DNA of 64,000 nt, from assembly GCA_031289145.1 (NCBI GenBank), contig JAITQA010000083.1, forward strand, positions 1 to 64,000, given 5' to 3'. The stretch's first letter is position 1. Each line of letters starts with the position of its first letter. This stretch comes from Dysgonamonadaceae bacterium (lineage in GTDB: Bacteria; Bacteroidota; Bacteroidia; Bacteroidales; Azobacteroidaceae). The translations under genes were made by a program, and so were the position numbers. Positions 34,376-44,629 of this stretch are shown here, in pieces. The notes below the pieces were generated by a model. It saw only the letters and a list, made by a program, of their open reading frames with translations. It had not been told where the DNA came from and did no database searches.

Positions 34376-36763
34376 ATGAAAAAAATTGTGTTTATATTGA
34401 TAACTGTAAGTATTCTATGTTCTGCTTCAATGTTTTCGGCACCTCGTACCGACCAGAAGAAAATGAAGAAGATTGTGGACGAAGCATTGGCGTTTTCTGC
34501 CAAACAATCCATGCTTATGTATGAAATCATGAAAGATAAAAAAGGTCTGCTGCCCCGGTCGACTGACGAGAACGGATTGGTGACATGTATCCCTCATTGG
34601 TGGAGCAGTGGTTTTTACCCCGGTACCTTATGGTATATTTATGAATATAGCAAAGATCCAAAAATCCTTGCTGCTGCTGAAGAAATGACATCCCGTCTGG
34701 AAAAAGAACAATACACGACCGATAATCATGATATAGGTTTCATTATTAATTGCAGCTATGGAAATGGGTATCGTTTAACGGGTAACGAAAGCTATCGTAA
34801 AGTTCTTGAAAATGCAGCAGAATCACTGAGTACCCGCTTCTTGGAAACAGTTGGCTGTACCCGTTCATGGAATGATCGGAAATGGCAATTTTCTGTAATT
34901 ATAGACAATATGATGAACCTTGAATTATTGACACTTGCTTCTTCTTTAACAGGTGATAACCGGTTCTATACTATGGGAAAGTCTCATGCCGATAAGACAA
35001 TGGAAGATCATTTCCGTCCCGACGGTAGTTCATATCATGTGGTCAGCTACGATTCCTTGTCAGGGAAAACGATCAACCGTGTAACCCATCAGGGGACCAG
35101 TGATGAATCGGCATGGTCACGTGGGCAAGCTTGGGGCTTATATGGATTTGTAATGATGTATCGCCAGACAGGAGACCGAAAATATCTCAATCATGCTGTG
35201 AAGATCGGAAAGTTTATCCTGAATCATCCCAGACTTCCCAAAGACAAAATTCCCTATTGGGATTTTGATGCGCCAAATATTCCAAATGAAGACCGGGATG
35301 CCTCTGCAGGAGCTATCATGGCTTCGGCTTTTGTAGAATTGAGTACTTATGTGACCGGTGAACTTGGGGAACAATTTTTAGCGTTAGGAGCACATCAGAT
35401 ATGCTCTTTAGCATCTCCGGTCTATCGGGCCAAATTAGGCGCAAACGCCAATTTTATCATCATGCATTGTACCGGATTTGTAGCAAAACAATACGAAATT
35501 GACGCCCCGCTTGCATACGCAGATTACTATTTTATAGAAGCGTTGATACGCTACAAACGTCTGTTGGAAGGACTTCCCGTTGTAGATGTATATACGGCTT
35601 ATTCCGAAAATCCTGACAGGGCTTTATGGCTCAGTACAATGGAACGTATCGCACGCCCGTTATTGACAAGTATGAGCAGACACGAATTGAAGAAAAATAT
35701 GCCCGTGGAATCTAATGCCGAAGATATGCAAAAACGTCGTGATGTCACCCATCTGGAAGCGATCGGACGATTAATCACGGGGATAGCTCCCTGGTTGGAA
35801 TTAGGTCCTGACTCATCAATAGAGGGTCAATTAAGAGCTAAATATATTGACTTGGCAATCCGCTCTATCCGCAATGGAGTCAATCCGGAAAGTCCCGATT
35901 ATCTGAATTTCAATCAAGGACGCCAACCGCTTGTTGACGCAGCATTTTTAGCGCATGGACTACTTCGGGCGCGAACGCAACTGTGGGAAAAGTTGGATAA
36001 AACAACACAGGATAGGATAATTAAAGAATTAAAATCATCCAGGATTATACAAGCTTCCGAAAGCAATTGGTTATTTTTTTCAGCTATGGTGGAAGTTGCA
36101 CTGAAAGAATTCGATGGAGATTGGGAATATAATCGTGTAAAATACGCATTAGACAAACACAAAGAATGGTATAAAGGCGATGGTTGGTATGGTGACGGAA
36201 CGGAATTTCATCTTGACTATTACAACAGCTATGTAATACAACCGATGATGATTGAGGTCCTTTCCATATTGAAAAAATATAAATTACCGGATGCGGATTT
36301 CTATGAAATTGAAGCTGCCCGTTACGCTCGCTATGCAGCTCAACAAGAACGCATGATCTCTCCGGAAGGTACTTATCCGGTAATCGGAAGATCGCTGGCT
36401 TATCGTTTCGGAGCGTTCCAGGCATTATCTGATGCTGCATATAGAAATATGCTACCGGATAATGTATCGCCGGCACAAGTCCGAAGTGCATTGACAGCTT
36501 TAATCAACCGGCAGATCAATGCTGCTCCGGGCACTTTCGATGAACAGGGTTGGTTAAGAGTCGGCTTTGCAGGCCACCAACCGTCAATAGGGGAAGGCTA
36601 TATTTCCACGGGAAGTCTCTATTTATGTTCCGGAATTTATATAGCCTTGGGGATTCCGCCATCTGATCCTTTCTGGACGTTACCGTCCGAAGAATGGACT
36701 TCTAAAAAGGCATGGAACGGAATAGACATACAAACAGATAAAGCGCTAAAAACAATAAAATAA
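34376..36763 (+). CDS. GH88 unsaturated glucuronyl hydrolase fused to a DUF2264 domain
   Basis: The 795-residue protein carries two catalytic-type modules after a signal peptide. Residues about 25-400 match GH88 (PHWWSSGFYPGTLWYIYE, IIDNMMNLELL with a catalytic-type Asp, HQGTSDESAWSRGQAWGLYGF, DRDASAGAIMASA). Residues about 415-790 match DUF2264 (EAIGRLITGIAPWLELG, WYGDGTEFHLDYYNSYVIQPM, SPEGTYPVIGRSLAYRFGAFQ). GH88 removes 4,5-unsaturated uronic acids left by lyases. DUF2264 proteins are, as I recall, grouped with the GH154 beta-glucuronidases. Both halves would thus remove terminal uronic acids. A separate DUF2264 gene lies 6.6 kb downstream. Confidence 0.88.
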   Translation: MKKIVFILITVSILCSASMFSAPRTDQKKMKKIVDEALAFSAKQSMLMYEIMKDKKGLLPRSTDENGLVTCIPHWWSSGFYPGTLWYIYEYSKDPKILAAAEEMTSRLEKEQYTTDNHDIGFIINCSYGNGYRLTGNESYRKVLENAAESLSTRFLETVGCTRSWNDRKWQFSVIIDNMMNLELLTLASSLTGDNRFYTMGKSHADKTMEDHFRPDGSSYHVVSYDSLSGKTINRVTHQGTSDESAWSRGQAWGLYGFVMMYRQTGDRKYLNHAVKIGKFILNHPRLPKDKIPYWDFDAPNIPNEDRDASAGAIMASAFVELSTYVTGELGEQFLALGAHQICSLASPVYRAKLGANANFIIMHCTGFVAKQYEIDAPLAYADYYFIEALIRYKRLLEGLPVVDVYTAYSENPDRALWLSTMERIARPLLTSMSRHELKKNMPVESNAEDMQKRRDVTHLEAIGRLITGIAPWLELGPDSSIEGQLRAKYIDLAIRSIRNGVNPESPDYLNFNQGRQPLVDAAFLAHGLLRARTQLWEKLDKTTQDRIIKELKSSRIIQASESNWLFFSAMVEVALKEFDGDWEYNRVKYALDKHKEWYKGDGWYGDGTEFHLDYYNSYVIQPMMIEVLSILKKYKLPDADFYEIEAARYARYAAQQERMISPEGTYPVIGRSLAYRFGAFQALSDAAYRNMLPDNVSPAQVRSALTALINRQINAAPGTFDEQGWLRVGFAGHQPSIGEGYISTGSLYLCSGIYIALGIPPSDPFWTLPSEEWTSKKAWNGIDIQTDKALKTIK

Positions 36764-36797
36764 AAAATACAGTAAAAAAAATCAATCTCTATAATTT

Positions 36798-39700
36798 ATG
36801 GAAAACATGAAGTCAAAAATAATCTTGTTTACACTCTCCCTTTTTTTCGGGAGTTTGTTCGGTACGGTTTTTTCCCAAAACAAAACCATTACAGGTATTG
36901 TTTCGGACAAAAACGGGCCAATGGAATGGGTCAGCGTAGGTGTAGTCGGTACAACGACCGGAGTAGTTACGAGCAAAGCCGGGAGCTATTCCATCAATGC
37001 TCCTCTCGGAGCTACGCTTAAATTTGCCTACTTGGGTTATGAAGATCACGCGGAAGTAGTGAGTCGTAGCAATGTAATCGATGTAACGATGACAGAAATT
37101 GCACAACTGATAGATGAATTTGTAGTTATCGGGTATGGTGTTCAACGAAAAAGCGACCTGACCGGATCCGTAGCCTCCATTAAAGCAGATGAACTGAGTA
37201 CATTTCCCTCTTCCAGTGTTTCGGAAATGTTACGAGGAAAAGCGGCTGGTGTGAGTGTTACCTCCAGTACGGGTCGTCCGGGATCATCTCCCGCTATTCT
37301 AATCCGGGGGAAGCGGTCTCTGACAGGAGGAAACGAACCTTTATTTATTGTTGACGGCACTCCTATTGATAAAGACGGGTTTGCAAGTATTAACAATACT
37401 GATATTCAATCAATTGAAATACTTAAAGACGCGGCAGCACAAGCGATTTATGGGGCGCGGGCTGCGAATGGAGTAGTTCTTGTCACCACTAAAAGAGGTA
37501 ATAAAGGGGAAGTTCGGATAGACTTTGATGCATATCTTGGTGAGCAGCGTTTATGGAAAAACTTCGATTTTTACAACGGAGAAGAGTTCTACCAGTTACG
37601 GAAAGAGGCTATCCGGACTGAAATCGGACGGATGCCTGTAGATGTACACGAAGTGCTACAGGATGAGATCATGGAAAAAGCCTATGCAAACAAACAGTTT
37701 ACAAACTGGGAAGATCTGATGCTAAAACCGGCTCTGATACAAAAATATGACATGAGTGTACGGGGAGGCGGGGAAAATACACGGATTGCAGCAGGTTTTG
37801 GATTTTACGATCAAGTAGGTATGGCGCCTAAATCGGGTTATACCCGCGGGAATATGCGCTTAAATATTGATTATGATATAAATAAATACATTAGTTTAGG
37901 AATTAACTCTTCATTTGCCCGTTATAAAACGAGAATAGAAGATGGTCGTTTTAACGAATACATTACCCGCCCTCCTTTGGGAAACCCTTACGACGAAAAC
38001 GGGAAGTATACACCTTACATTAATTCATCCTTGGACGTAAATCCGTTATTTGCAGCAGAAAATGCAAGCAGAGAGATTGTTGCAGACAATTACAAAATCA
38101 ATACATTTATTGATGTCAAACCTTTCGCCGGATTTTCATACCGTCTGAATGCATCCATGTATAGTAATTTTGCCGAAGAAGGCAACTACAGAAACAAAGA
38201 TTATCCTGGTGGCGGAGCGAGTGGTTCCTTAAGTAATCTGAAAAAAGATGATTATCTGATCGAAAATATCATCAACTATATGATTCCCATAAAGCATAAA
38301 GATCATCGTTTAAACCTGACACTCGTTCAGAGTTATGATTATGAACTACACAAACAAATGTCCTATTCAGCCAGCAGTGTTCCGGTTGATTTTGATTGGA
38401 ATATGCTGCTTGATGGTAAAATAACAGGAATAGGTCGTGAATATATAGACCGCAAATTGCTTTCTTTTATGGCAAGGACTCAGTATAATTTTATGGAAAG
38501 ATATTTACTGACAGTATCTTGGCGTCGTGACGGATCTTCCGTTTTCGGCAAATCAAACAAATGGGGTGATTTTCCTTCTATTGCACTCGCATGGAGAATC
38601 ATTGACGAACCTTTCATGAAAATGGACCGGTTATCAAATTTGAAATTAAGGATTAGTTACGGACAAGTAGGGAATCAAGCCATTGCACCTTATAAAACTT
38701 TGGGAGGAACCATTAGTCAGGAAATGCTTTTCGGAAATGTGCTGGAAGTGGGATATCTGCCCAATTCCGAATTATCGAATCCAAACCTGAAATGGGAAAC
38801 AACCGCTTCGGCAAACATTGGCCTTGATTTTGGTCTTTTTTCCGATCGTTTATATGGTTCTGTAGAGTATTATAATACAACAACAACCGACCTGCTGGTT
38901 GAAAGAAGTATAAATAGTTCGCTGGGATATACCACGATGTACGACAATTTGGGAAAAACGAGAACACAAGGTTATGACATCTCATTGAATGCAGATATTA
39001 TCCGTCAAAAAGAGCTTCAATGGAGTGTTGGCGTTAATTATTCCTATTCTCAGAATGAAATCATAAGGATCAATGATAAAGTTGACGAATTCGGAAAATC
39101 GGTGAATGATGAAAATATGCAGTGGTTTGTCGGTCATCCGATTGATGTCTATTATGATTATGTGTTTGACGGAATTTATCAGTATTCGGATTTCGATGAA
39201 ATACAAAATCCGAATACCGGTGCAATAAGTTATGTTCCGAAGAACATCTTTGATTCGGATAATGATGGTATCGCTGATAAGCCTTTAATACGTCAGGACA
39301 CATACCAGCCGGGGTCTATCAAAGTAAAGGACGTAAATAATGATGGTAAAATAGATGCGGAAGATCGATCTATTATTCACAGAGATCCCGACTTTATCGC
39401 TTCCATATCCACAAGCCTGAATTACAGAGGATTTGATTTCTTTCTTGATTTTTACGGCGTATCCGGAGCAAAAGGAATGAATCTCGCACTGAATAGCGGT
39501 AATTACGGAGGTTCTCTTCAAGGGAAATTGAATGGTATGAAGGTCAATTATTGGACTCCAGAAAATCCTTCGAACGAATTTCCACGGCCTATTTTCAATA
39601 GTAATACCTTATACTTCAAGACAATTGCATACCAGGATGCATCCTATTTACGCCTGAGAACAGTATCTTTGGGTTATACTTTACCGCAAAAGATAAGTAT

Positions 39701-39884
39701 GAAAGCGGGTATGCAAAGATTACGAGTGTATTGCACAGGAACAAATCTACTCACGTGGACAGATTTCAGGTCTTATAGTCCGGAAGTTATGCCGGGAGGA
39801 AACCCGGAAGGCATAAATGGTACAACACCATCCGGTTATCCCGAATCCCAACAATTCATTTTTGGTTTGAATGTATCATTTTAA
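36798..39884 (+). CDS. SusC/RagA-family TonB-dependent outer-membrane transporter
   Basis: The 1028-residue protein has a signal peptide (LFFGSLFGTVFSQ), a carboxypeptidase-like N-terminal domain (TITGIVSDKNGPMEWVSVGV), a plug domain (ILIRGKRSLTGGNEPLFIVDG, ILKDAAAQAIYGARAANGVV) and a beta barrel ending FIFGLNVSF. It should import the oligosaccharides of this locus. susD follows after 23 bp. An alternative ATG lies at 36807. Confidence 0.96.
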   Translation: MENMKSKIILFTLSLFFGSLFGTVFSQNKTITGIVSDKNGPMEWVSVGVVGTTTGVVTSKAGSYSINAPLGATLKFAYLGYEDHAEVVSRSNVIDVTMTEIAQLIDEFVVIGYGVQRKSDLTGSVASIKADELSTFPSSSVSEMLRGKAAGVSVTSSTGRPGSSPAILIRGKRSLTGGNEPLFIVDGTPIDKDGFASINNTDIQSIEILKDAAAQAIYGARAANGVVLVTTKRGNKGEVRIDFDAYLGEQRLWKNFDFYNGEEFYQLRKEAIRTEIGRMPVDVHEVLQDEIMEKAYANKQFTNWEDLMLKPALIQKYDMSVRGGGENTRIAAGFGFYDQVGMAPKSGYTRGNMRLNIDYDINKYISLGINSSFARYKTRIEDGRFNEYITRPPLGNPYDENGKYTPYINSSLDVNPLFAAENASREIVADNYKINTFIDVKPFAGFSYRLNASMYSNFAEEGNYRNKDYPGGGASGSLSNLKKDDYLIENIINYMIPIKHKDHRLNLTLVQSYDYELHKQMSYSASSVPVDFDWNMLLDGKITGIGREYIDRKLLSFMARTQYNFMERYLLTVSWRRDGSSVFGKSNKWGDFPSIALAWRIIDEPFMKMDRLSNLKLRISYGQVGNQAIAPYKTLGGTISQEMLFGNVLEVGYLPNSELSNPNLKWETTASANIGLDFGLFSDRLYGSVEYYNTTTTDLLVERSINSSLGYTTMYDNLGKTRTQGYDISLNADIIRQKELQWSVGVNYSYSQNEIIRINDKVDEFGKSVNDENMQWFVGHPIDVYYDYVFDGIYQYSDFDEIQNPNTGAISYVPKNIFDSDNDGIADKPLIRQDTYQPGSIKVKDVNNDGKIDAEDRSIIHRDPDFIASISTSLNYRGFDFFLDFYGVSGAKGMNLALNSGNYGGSLQGKLNGMKVNYWTPENPSNEFPRPIFNSNTLYFKTIAYQDASYLRLRTVSLGYTLPQKISMKAGMQRLRVYCTGTNLLTWTDFRSYSPEVMPGGNPEGINGTTPSGYPESQQFIFGLNVSF

Positions 39885-39907
39885 AAATCATTAAATAAAT
39901 GTATCTC

Positions 39908-41518
39908 ATGAAAAATATTAAATACATATTCATTTTAACAATCATAGGCCTTTTTGTCTCTTGTACCGACATTTTGGACGAAAAAATGAAGGTACAGGTA
40001 AGTGCAGACTATCTATATTCGACACCGGACGGATTGAACCGAGTCGTAACTGCCTTATATAGTGAAGAACGTACTCTCTCGCAAAAAAACAACAGTGAAT
40101 TGATGGCTGTTCAAATGCTGGACTATTCGACAGACTTAATGACGTTCCGGGCAGGGTCAGCGACGGCATTAGCTCGGTTAGACAATCTGACAGCAGATTT
40201 CTCCACAGTTGGAAACTTCTGGGCGCATTATTACAATATCATTGGTAAAGCCAATGAAGTTGTTTCTGCCGCTGAAAACATGGGAGTGGAAGATGACATA
40301 GTAAACAAAGCCTGGGCGGAAGCGAAAGTATTTCGTGCCCGAAGCTATTTTGAATTGTTAAAACGTTTCGACAGAATTTATCTCAATACGTTTTCAACAA
40401 ATTACACGAATCTGGATCGTGTCTTTACTCCGGCTAAACAAGAAGATGTTTATACCCTGATCAATCAGGACCTGACAGATGCGATGGCCGTCTTGGACTG
40501 GAAAGTGCCATCTTCCTCTTCGGGAACATCCTATGGCCGGTTTACGAAAGCAGTTGCGAAACATATTAAGGCGCAAGTGGCAATGTGGCAGAAAAATTGG
40601 GATGAAGCAATCGCCCAATGTGATGATATCATATCCTGTCCAGATTATGGTTTACTGGATAAGAGAGGAAGTGTTTTCGAAGGAGCAGACCTGAACAATA
40701 AAGAAGTTTTATGGACTTACCAATATGCCAACGACATCGGAGGCGGTGGTGTCATTGTGGACGGTAGTTTTGTAGGTCACCGCATGTCATTGATCACAAC
40801 TCCCAATTACAAGAAAGTGAATGGCTTGGGTTCTTTCCTTGCTGAACATGGCGGATATGGATGGGGACGTGTTTATCCCAATCAATACTTGTTAAACCTC
40901 TATGATAAACAAAAGGATCATCGTTACTCAGAATACTATAAACATGAATGGTATTACCTCGACCCTGAAATTTTACCTGCCGGGAAAAATTTAGGAGACG
41001 TTGCAACTGTGGATAATTCGTTATATTTGGAATGTTTACACCCAATGACCCGGAAGTATTTCGACAAATGGACCAATGCCGATCTTCCGTCACGTAACAA
41101 CAGCTTCAAAGACATCATCATCTACCGCCTGGCGGAAACCTATCTGATGGCTGCAGAAGCTTATTATCATCGCGACGGAAGCTCCAGCTCCAAAGCCATC
41201 GAATACTATAATCAAACATGGGAACGTGCTGGAAATGACAAGTTCACGGGCATACTTACCTTGAATTTATTGTTGGATGAATATGCACGGGAATTATGCT
41301 TTGAAGGCCACAGATGGGCATTATTAAAACGTCTGGGGATTCTTGAAGAACGTGTAAAAAAATATGAAGGTGATACCACAGCCGAAGATCCGAAACTAAC
41401 TGCCGATGTTGCGTTAGCCCGTAAAAATTTCAAGTATTATCATTGGTACTGGCCGATTCCACAATCGGAGGTTGACCAGATGGGAAAAGAAAATTTTCCG
41501 CAGAATGAAGGTTACTGA
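39908..41518 (+). CDS. SusD/RagB-family outer-membrane lipoprotein
   Basis: The chosen ATG gives MKNIKYIFILTIIGLFVSC, a lipoprotein signal peptide with the lipobox cysteine near residue 19; a start three codons earlier (39899) is possible. SusD features include TPDGLNRVVTALY, FRARSYFELLKRF and the C-terminal LDEYARELCFEGHRWALLKRLG. It forms a glycan-capturing pair with the SusC protein encoded just upstream. Confidence 0.95.
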   Translation: MKNIKYIFILTIIGLFVSCTDILDEKMKVQVSADYLYSTPDGLNRVVTALYSEERTLSQKNNSELMAVQMLDYSTDLMTFRAGSATALARLDNLTADFSTVGNFWAHYYNIIGKANEVVSAAENMGVEDDIVNKAWAEAKVFRARSYFELLKRFDRIYLNTFSTNYTNLDRVFTPAKQEDVYTLINQDLTDAMAVLDWKVPSSSSGTSYGRFTKAVAKHIKAQVAMWQKNWDEAIAQCDDIISCPDYGLLDKRGSVFEGADLNNKEVLWTYQYANDIGGGGVIVDGSFVGHRMSLITTPNYKKVNGLGSFLAEHGGYGWGRVYPNQYLLNLYDKQKDHRYSEYYKHEWYYLDPEILPAGKNLGDVATVDNSLYLECLHPMTRKYFDKWTNADLPSRNNSFKDIIIYRLAETYLMAAEAYYHRDGSSSSKAIEYYNQTWERAGNDKFTGILTLNLLLDEYARELCFEGHRWALLKRLGILEERVKKYEGDTTAEDPKLTADVALARKNFKYYHWYWPIPQSEVDQMGKENFPQNEGY

Positions 41519-41565
41519 TCTGCTGAAAATACATTTTTACATTTACATTAATAGCATGAAAGACA

Positions 41566-43374
41566 ATGAAAAAAACAGGTATTGTACTTATTATTTTATT
41601 TATTTTAACCGCTTGTACTCAAAAAGTAGAAATTACCGATCGGCCGTCCACTTTTTGTAATCCGCTCAATTTGGATTATGGATGGGGAAATATGAAACTG
41701 GAAAAGAAAGGCCGTCATTCAGCGGATCCTGTAATCGTGTTATTTAAGGATAAATATTATTTGTTTGCAACCATTGATATGGGAGGCTATCGTGTTTCCG
41801 ATGATCTGATACATTGGGAGAATATCTTTTTTGAACAGGACATTTACGACAAAGCGTTGGCAGGGGATCATTATCTGGCTCCTGCAGTTGCAGCCGATTC
41901 GAATTATATCTATATGATCAATTATAGTCGTAAAAGAGAATATCCTACCACTCATGTCATCCGGACGTCCGATCCGATAAGCGGTAAATGGCAAATCTGC
42001 GGAGAAGTCAAACGGATTACCGATCCCTGTATTTTCATTGATAACGGGCGTTTTTATGTATACCATGGTTTAGGATCGGATAACCCTACCCGGGTCTTTG
42101 AAATGGATTCGGAAACCTTCACTGAAATTCAGGGGACAGAAGTCCGATTGCGAGATTCAATCAAGGATGTTACGCTCTGTAAGGCCGGTTATCATTTCGG
42201 GCGCAGGGAACTTACCGATGAGATCGAAGCGCCTGATTGGTTCAACAGATTCCAATGGTTACCTTGTCCGGAAGGGGCGTGGATTGTAAAAAACAACAAC
42301 AAATATTATCTTCAATATGCTACTCCGGGTACCATTTGCAACTGGTACTGTGATGTAGTCATGGAAGGAGATAGTCCTACCGGCCCTTTTACCGAAACAC
42401 CGTACAATCCTCTTTCTTTGAAAGTTGGAGGATTTATCAGTGGCGCCGGTCACAGCTGTGTCTTTCAGGATAAATACGGGAACTGGTGGCAAATTACGAC
42501 GATGTGGGTAGGTACACACGATCCCTTCGAAAGGCGATTGGGACTATTCCCCGTATCGTTCGATGCTGAGGGACGGATGACTACACACACTGTATTCGGC
42601 GATTATCCTATACGCATGCCTCAGCGCAAATTTGATCCGGAAAAAGAATATACTGCCGGATGGTGGATACAATCATACAAAAAAACATGTGTGGCATCTT
42701 CTTCTTTAGATGGATTCGGTCCTGATAATGCAACTGATGAAAATGTGCGAACCTGGTGGTCGGCCAAAACCGGTAAACCGGGAGAATGGTTGGTGATGGT
42801 TTTAGGAAAGAAAGTAAACATACGTTCCATTCAGATTAATTTTGCGGAACAAGATTATAACGCCGACAGAATAGAAGGGGAAGATTATCATGCCTATATT
42901 TTATATGTGTCGGAAGATGGTAAAAATTGGAAAAAAACTATAGATAAAAGCCTGAATAAAAAAGCAGTTCCACACGACTATATTGAGTTTGATAAATCGG
43001 TTGAAGCGGCTTATGTAAAAATAGAAAACATTCATGCAGCAGAAGGCGGTAAATTTGCCATACGAGATATGCGGGTGTTCGGGAATGGAGGAGGTTCCGC
43101 TCCTAATCCGATAACAGACCTTCAGGTAATACGTAATTACGTGGATGATCGTTTTGCAAGCTTATCATGGACACAATCCGATCAGGCCGACGGTTATATG
43201 GTACACTTCGGCTATGCTCCCGATTTTCTGAATCAGTGCATACAGGTGAAAGGAAAAGATAAAAACAATTTGACTCTGCATGTCCTGATCAGTGGGCAGC
43301 CTTATTATTACAGGGTGGATGCCTATAATGACAGTGGCATAACGAAAGGGCAACAGGCAAATGAACACTACTAA
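41566..43374 (+). CDS. GH43-like glycosidase lipoprotein with a discoidin-type binding domain
   Basis: A lipobox (ILTACTQ) indicates membrane anchoring. Residues about 25-350 form a five-bladed propeller typical of GH43: HSADPVIVLFKDKYYLFAT with the catalytic-type Asp, ITDPCIFIDNGRFYVYHG with the second Asp and PEGAWIVKNNNKYYLQYATPG with the Glu. Residues about 370-510 resemble an F5/8C (CBM32-type) domain (WWSAKTGKPGEWLVMVLG). The last 90 residues look fibronectin-III-like (FASLSWTQSDQADGYMVHFG). Specificity could be arabinose, xylose or galactose and cannot be read from sequence alone. It overlaps the next gene by 14 bp. Confidence 0.82.
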   Translation: MKKTGIVLIILFILTACTQKVEITDRPSTFCNPLNLDYGWGNMKLEKKGRHSADPVIVLFKDKYYLFATIDMGGYRVSDDLIHWENIFFEQDIYDKALAGDHYLAPAVAADSNYIYMINYSRKREYPTTHVIRTSDPISGKWQICGEVKRITDPCIFIDNGRFYVYHGLGSDNPTRVFEMDSETFTEIQGTEVRLRDSIKDVTLCKAGYHFGRRELTDEIEAPDWFNRFQWLPCPEGAWIVKNNNKYYLQYATPGTICNWYCDVVMEGDSPTGPFTETPYNPLSLKVGGFISGAGHSCVFQDKYGNWWQITTMWVGTHDPFERRLGLFPVSFDAEGRMTTHTVFGDYPIRMPQRKFDPEKEYTAGWWIQSYKKTCVASSSLDGFGPDNATDENVRTWWSAKTGKPGEWLVMVLGKKVNIRSIQINFAEQDYNADRIEGEDYHAYILYVSEDGKNWKKTIDKSLNKKAVPHDYIEFDKSVEAAYVKIENIHAAEGGKFAIRDMRVFGNGGGSAPNPITDLQVIRNYVDDRFASLSWTQSDQADGYMVHFGYAPDFLNQCIQVKGKDKNNLTLHVLISGQPYYYRVDAYNDSGITKGQQANEHY

Positions 43375-44590
43375 AATCATTGTTTTACTATATGTTGTTT
43401 TGTTTACAGGCAATACAATAGATGCACAGATAACCTCGGAACAAACCGACCGTGAATACTGGCTACAGAAGATGCTCACAATGGTTGATCCGGTAATACG
43501 TAATCTAAGTGAAAATACACTCCGTGAAAATATTCCAATCGGAAAATCTTCAGTTGCGATTGCCGGTTCCAGAGAGTTTATCACTCACATGGAATCCGTT
43601 GGCCGAACATTTGCCGGTCTTGCTCCCTGGTTGGAATTAGGGACTGACACTACTCGCGAAGGAATGTTGAGAGAAAAATATATTGCGTTGTGCTGTAAAG
43701 CTCTCAGCAACTCGGTTGATCCTTCTTCTCCCGATTATTTCAATAGTACTGCAACCCGTCAGATACTGGTAAACAGCGCTTTCCTTATCCAAGGACTCTT
43801 CCGTGCTCCAAAACAACTTTGGGATAATCTGGATACACTGACTAAACAACGACTGGTAGAGCAGTGGAAATCAACCAGGACAATGGTTCCAGGGAACAAT
43901 AATTGGTTGTTATTTTCTGCCATGATAGAATGTGGATTGAAAGAATTCGGTGGGGAATGGGATTTTAAAATAGTGAAAAAAGCGGTGGATTCTCACTGGG
44001 AGTGGTACAAAGGAGATGGGATATATGGCGATGGAGACGAATTTCATTTTGATTATTATAACAGTTATGTAATTCATCCCATGTTGAAGCAGGTACTTGA
44101 GATCGCGCGAAAATATGAACCGGAATATGAAACTTTTTACAAATCGGAATTAATCCGTTTTACCCGTTATGCCGGTATTCAGGAACGAATGATAGCGCCG
44201 GATGGGACATATCCTGTTATCGGACGTTCCATTACTTATCGTTTGGGAGCATTTCAGGTATTGGCACAGGCTGCACAAGAAAAAATCCTTCCCTCCTCTG
44301 TTTCAGAAGGACAAGTTCGTGCAGCATTGACCGCAATCATCCGGAAACAGTTAGAATTTCCGGGCACTTACGACAAAAATGGTTGGCTGACAATCGGACT
44401 CTGCGGCGAACAAACGGAATTGGGCGACGCATATCTTTCTACTCCTTGTCTTTACCTTTGCTCTTTGGTATTCCTGCCATTAGGATTGAGAGCGGATGAT
44501 GCTTTCTGGACATCTCCTGCTGAAGAATGGACCAGTGTAAAAGCATTTTCAGGCAAACCGGTTTCGCTTGATAAATTTCTCAAAGAATAA
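43361..44590 (+). CDS. DUF2264 family protein (probable uronidase)
   Basis: After a signal peptide (IIVLLYVVLFTGNTIDAQ) the 409-residue protein matches the C-terminal half of the GH88 fusion along its whole length: GRTFAGLAPWLELG, GDEFHFDYYNSYVIHPM, APDGTYPVIGRSITYRLGAFQ. DUF2264 proteins have an alpha/alpha-barrel-like pattern and, as I recall, belong to the GH154 beta-glucuronidases. The presence of a free and a fused copy in one locus suggests either two linkages to cut or a duplication. It overlaps the GH43-like gene by 14 bp. Confidence 0.85.
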   Translation: MNTTKIIVLLYVVLFTGNTIDAQITSEQTDREYWLQKMLTMVDPVIRNLSENTLRENIPIGKSSVAIAGSREFITHMESVGRTFAGLAPWLELGTDTTREGMLREKYIALCCKALSNSVDPSSPDYFNSTATRQILVNSAFLIQGLFRAPKQLWDNLDTLTKQRLVEQWKSTRTMVPGNNNWLLFSAMIECGLKEFGGEWDFKIVKKAVDSHWEWYKGDGIYGDGDEFHFDYYNSYVIHPMLKQVLEIARKYEPEYETFYKSELIRFTRYAGIQERMIAPDGTYPVIGRSITYRLGAFQVLAQAAQEKILPSSVSEGQVRAALTAIIRKQLEFPGTYDKNGWLTIGLCGEQTELGDAYLSTPCLYLCSLVFLPLGLRADDAFWTSPAEEWTSVKAFSGKPVSLDKFLKE

Positions 44591-44629
44591 ACGCATAAAA
44601 TAGTATTCATCTGATTAAACATTTCTGAA

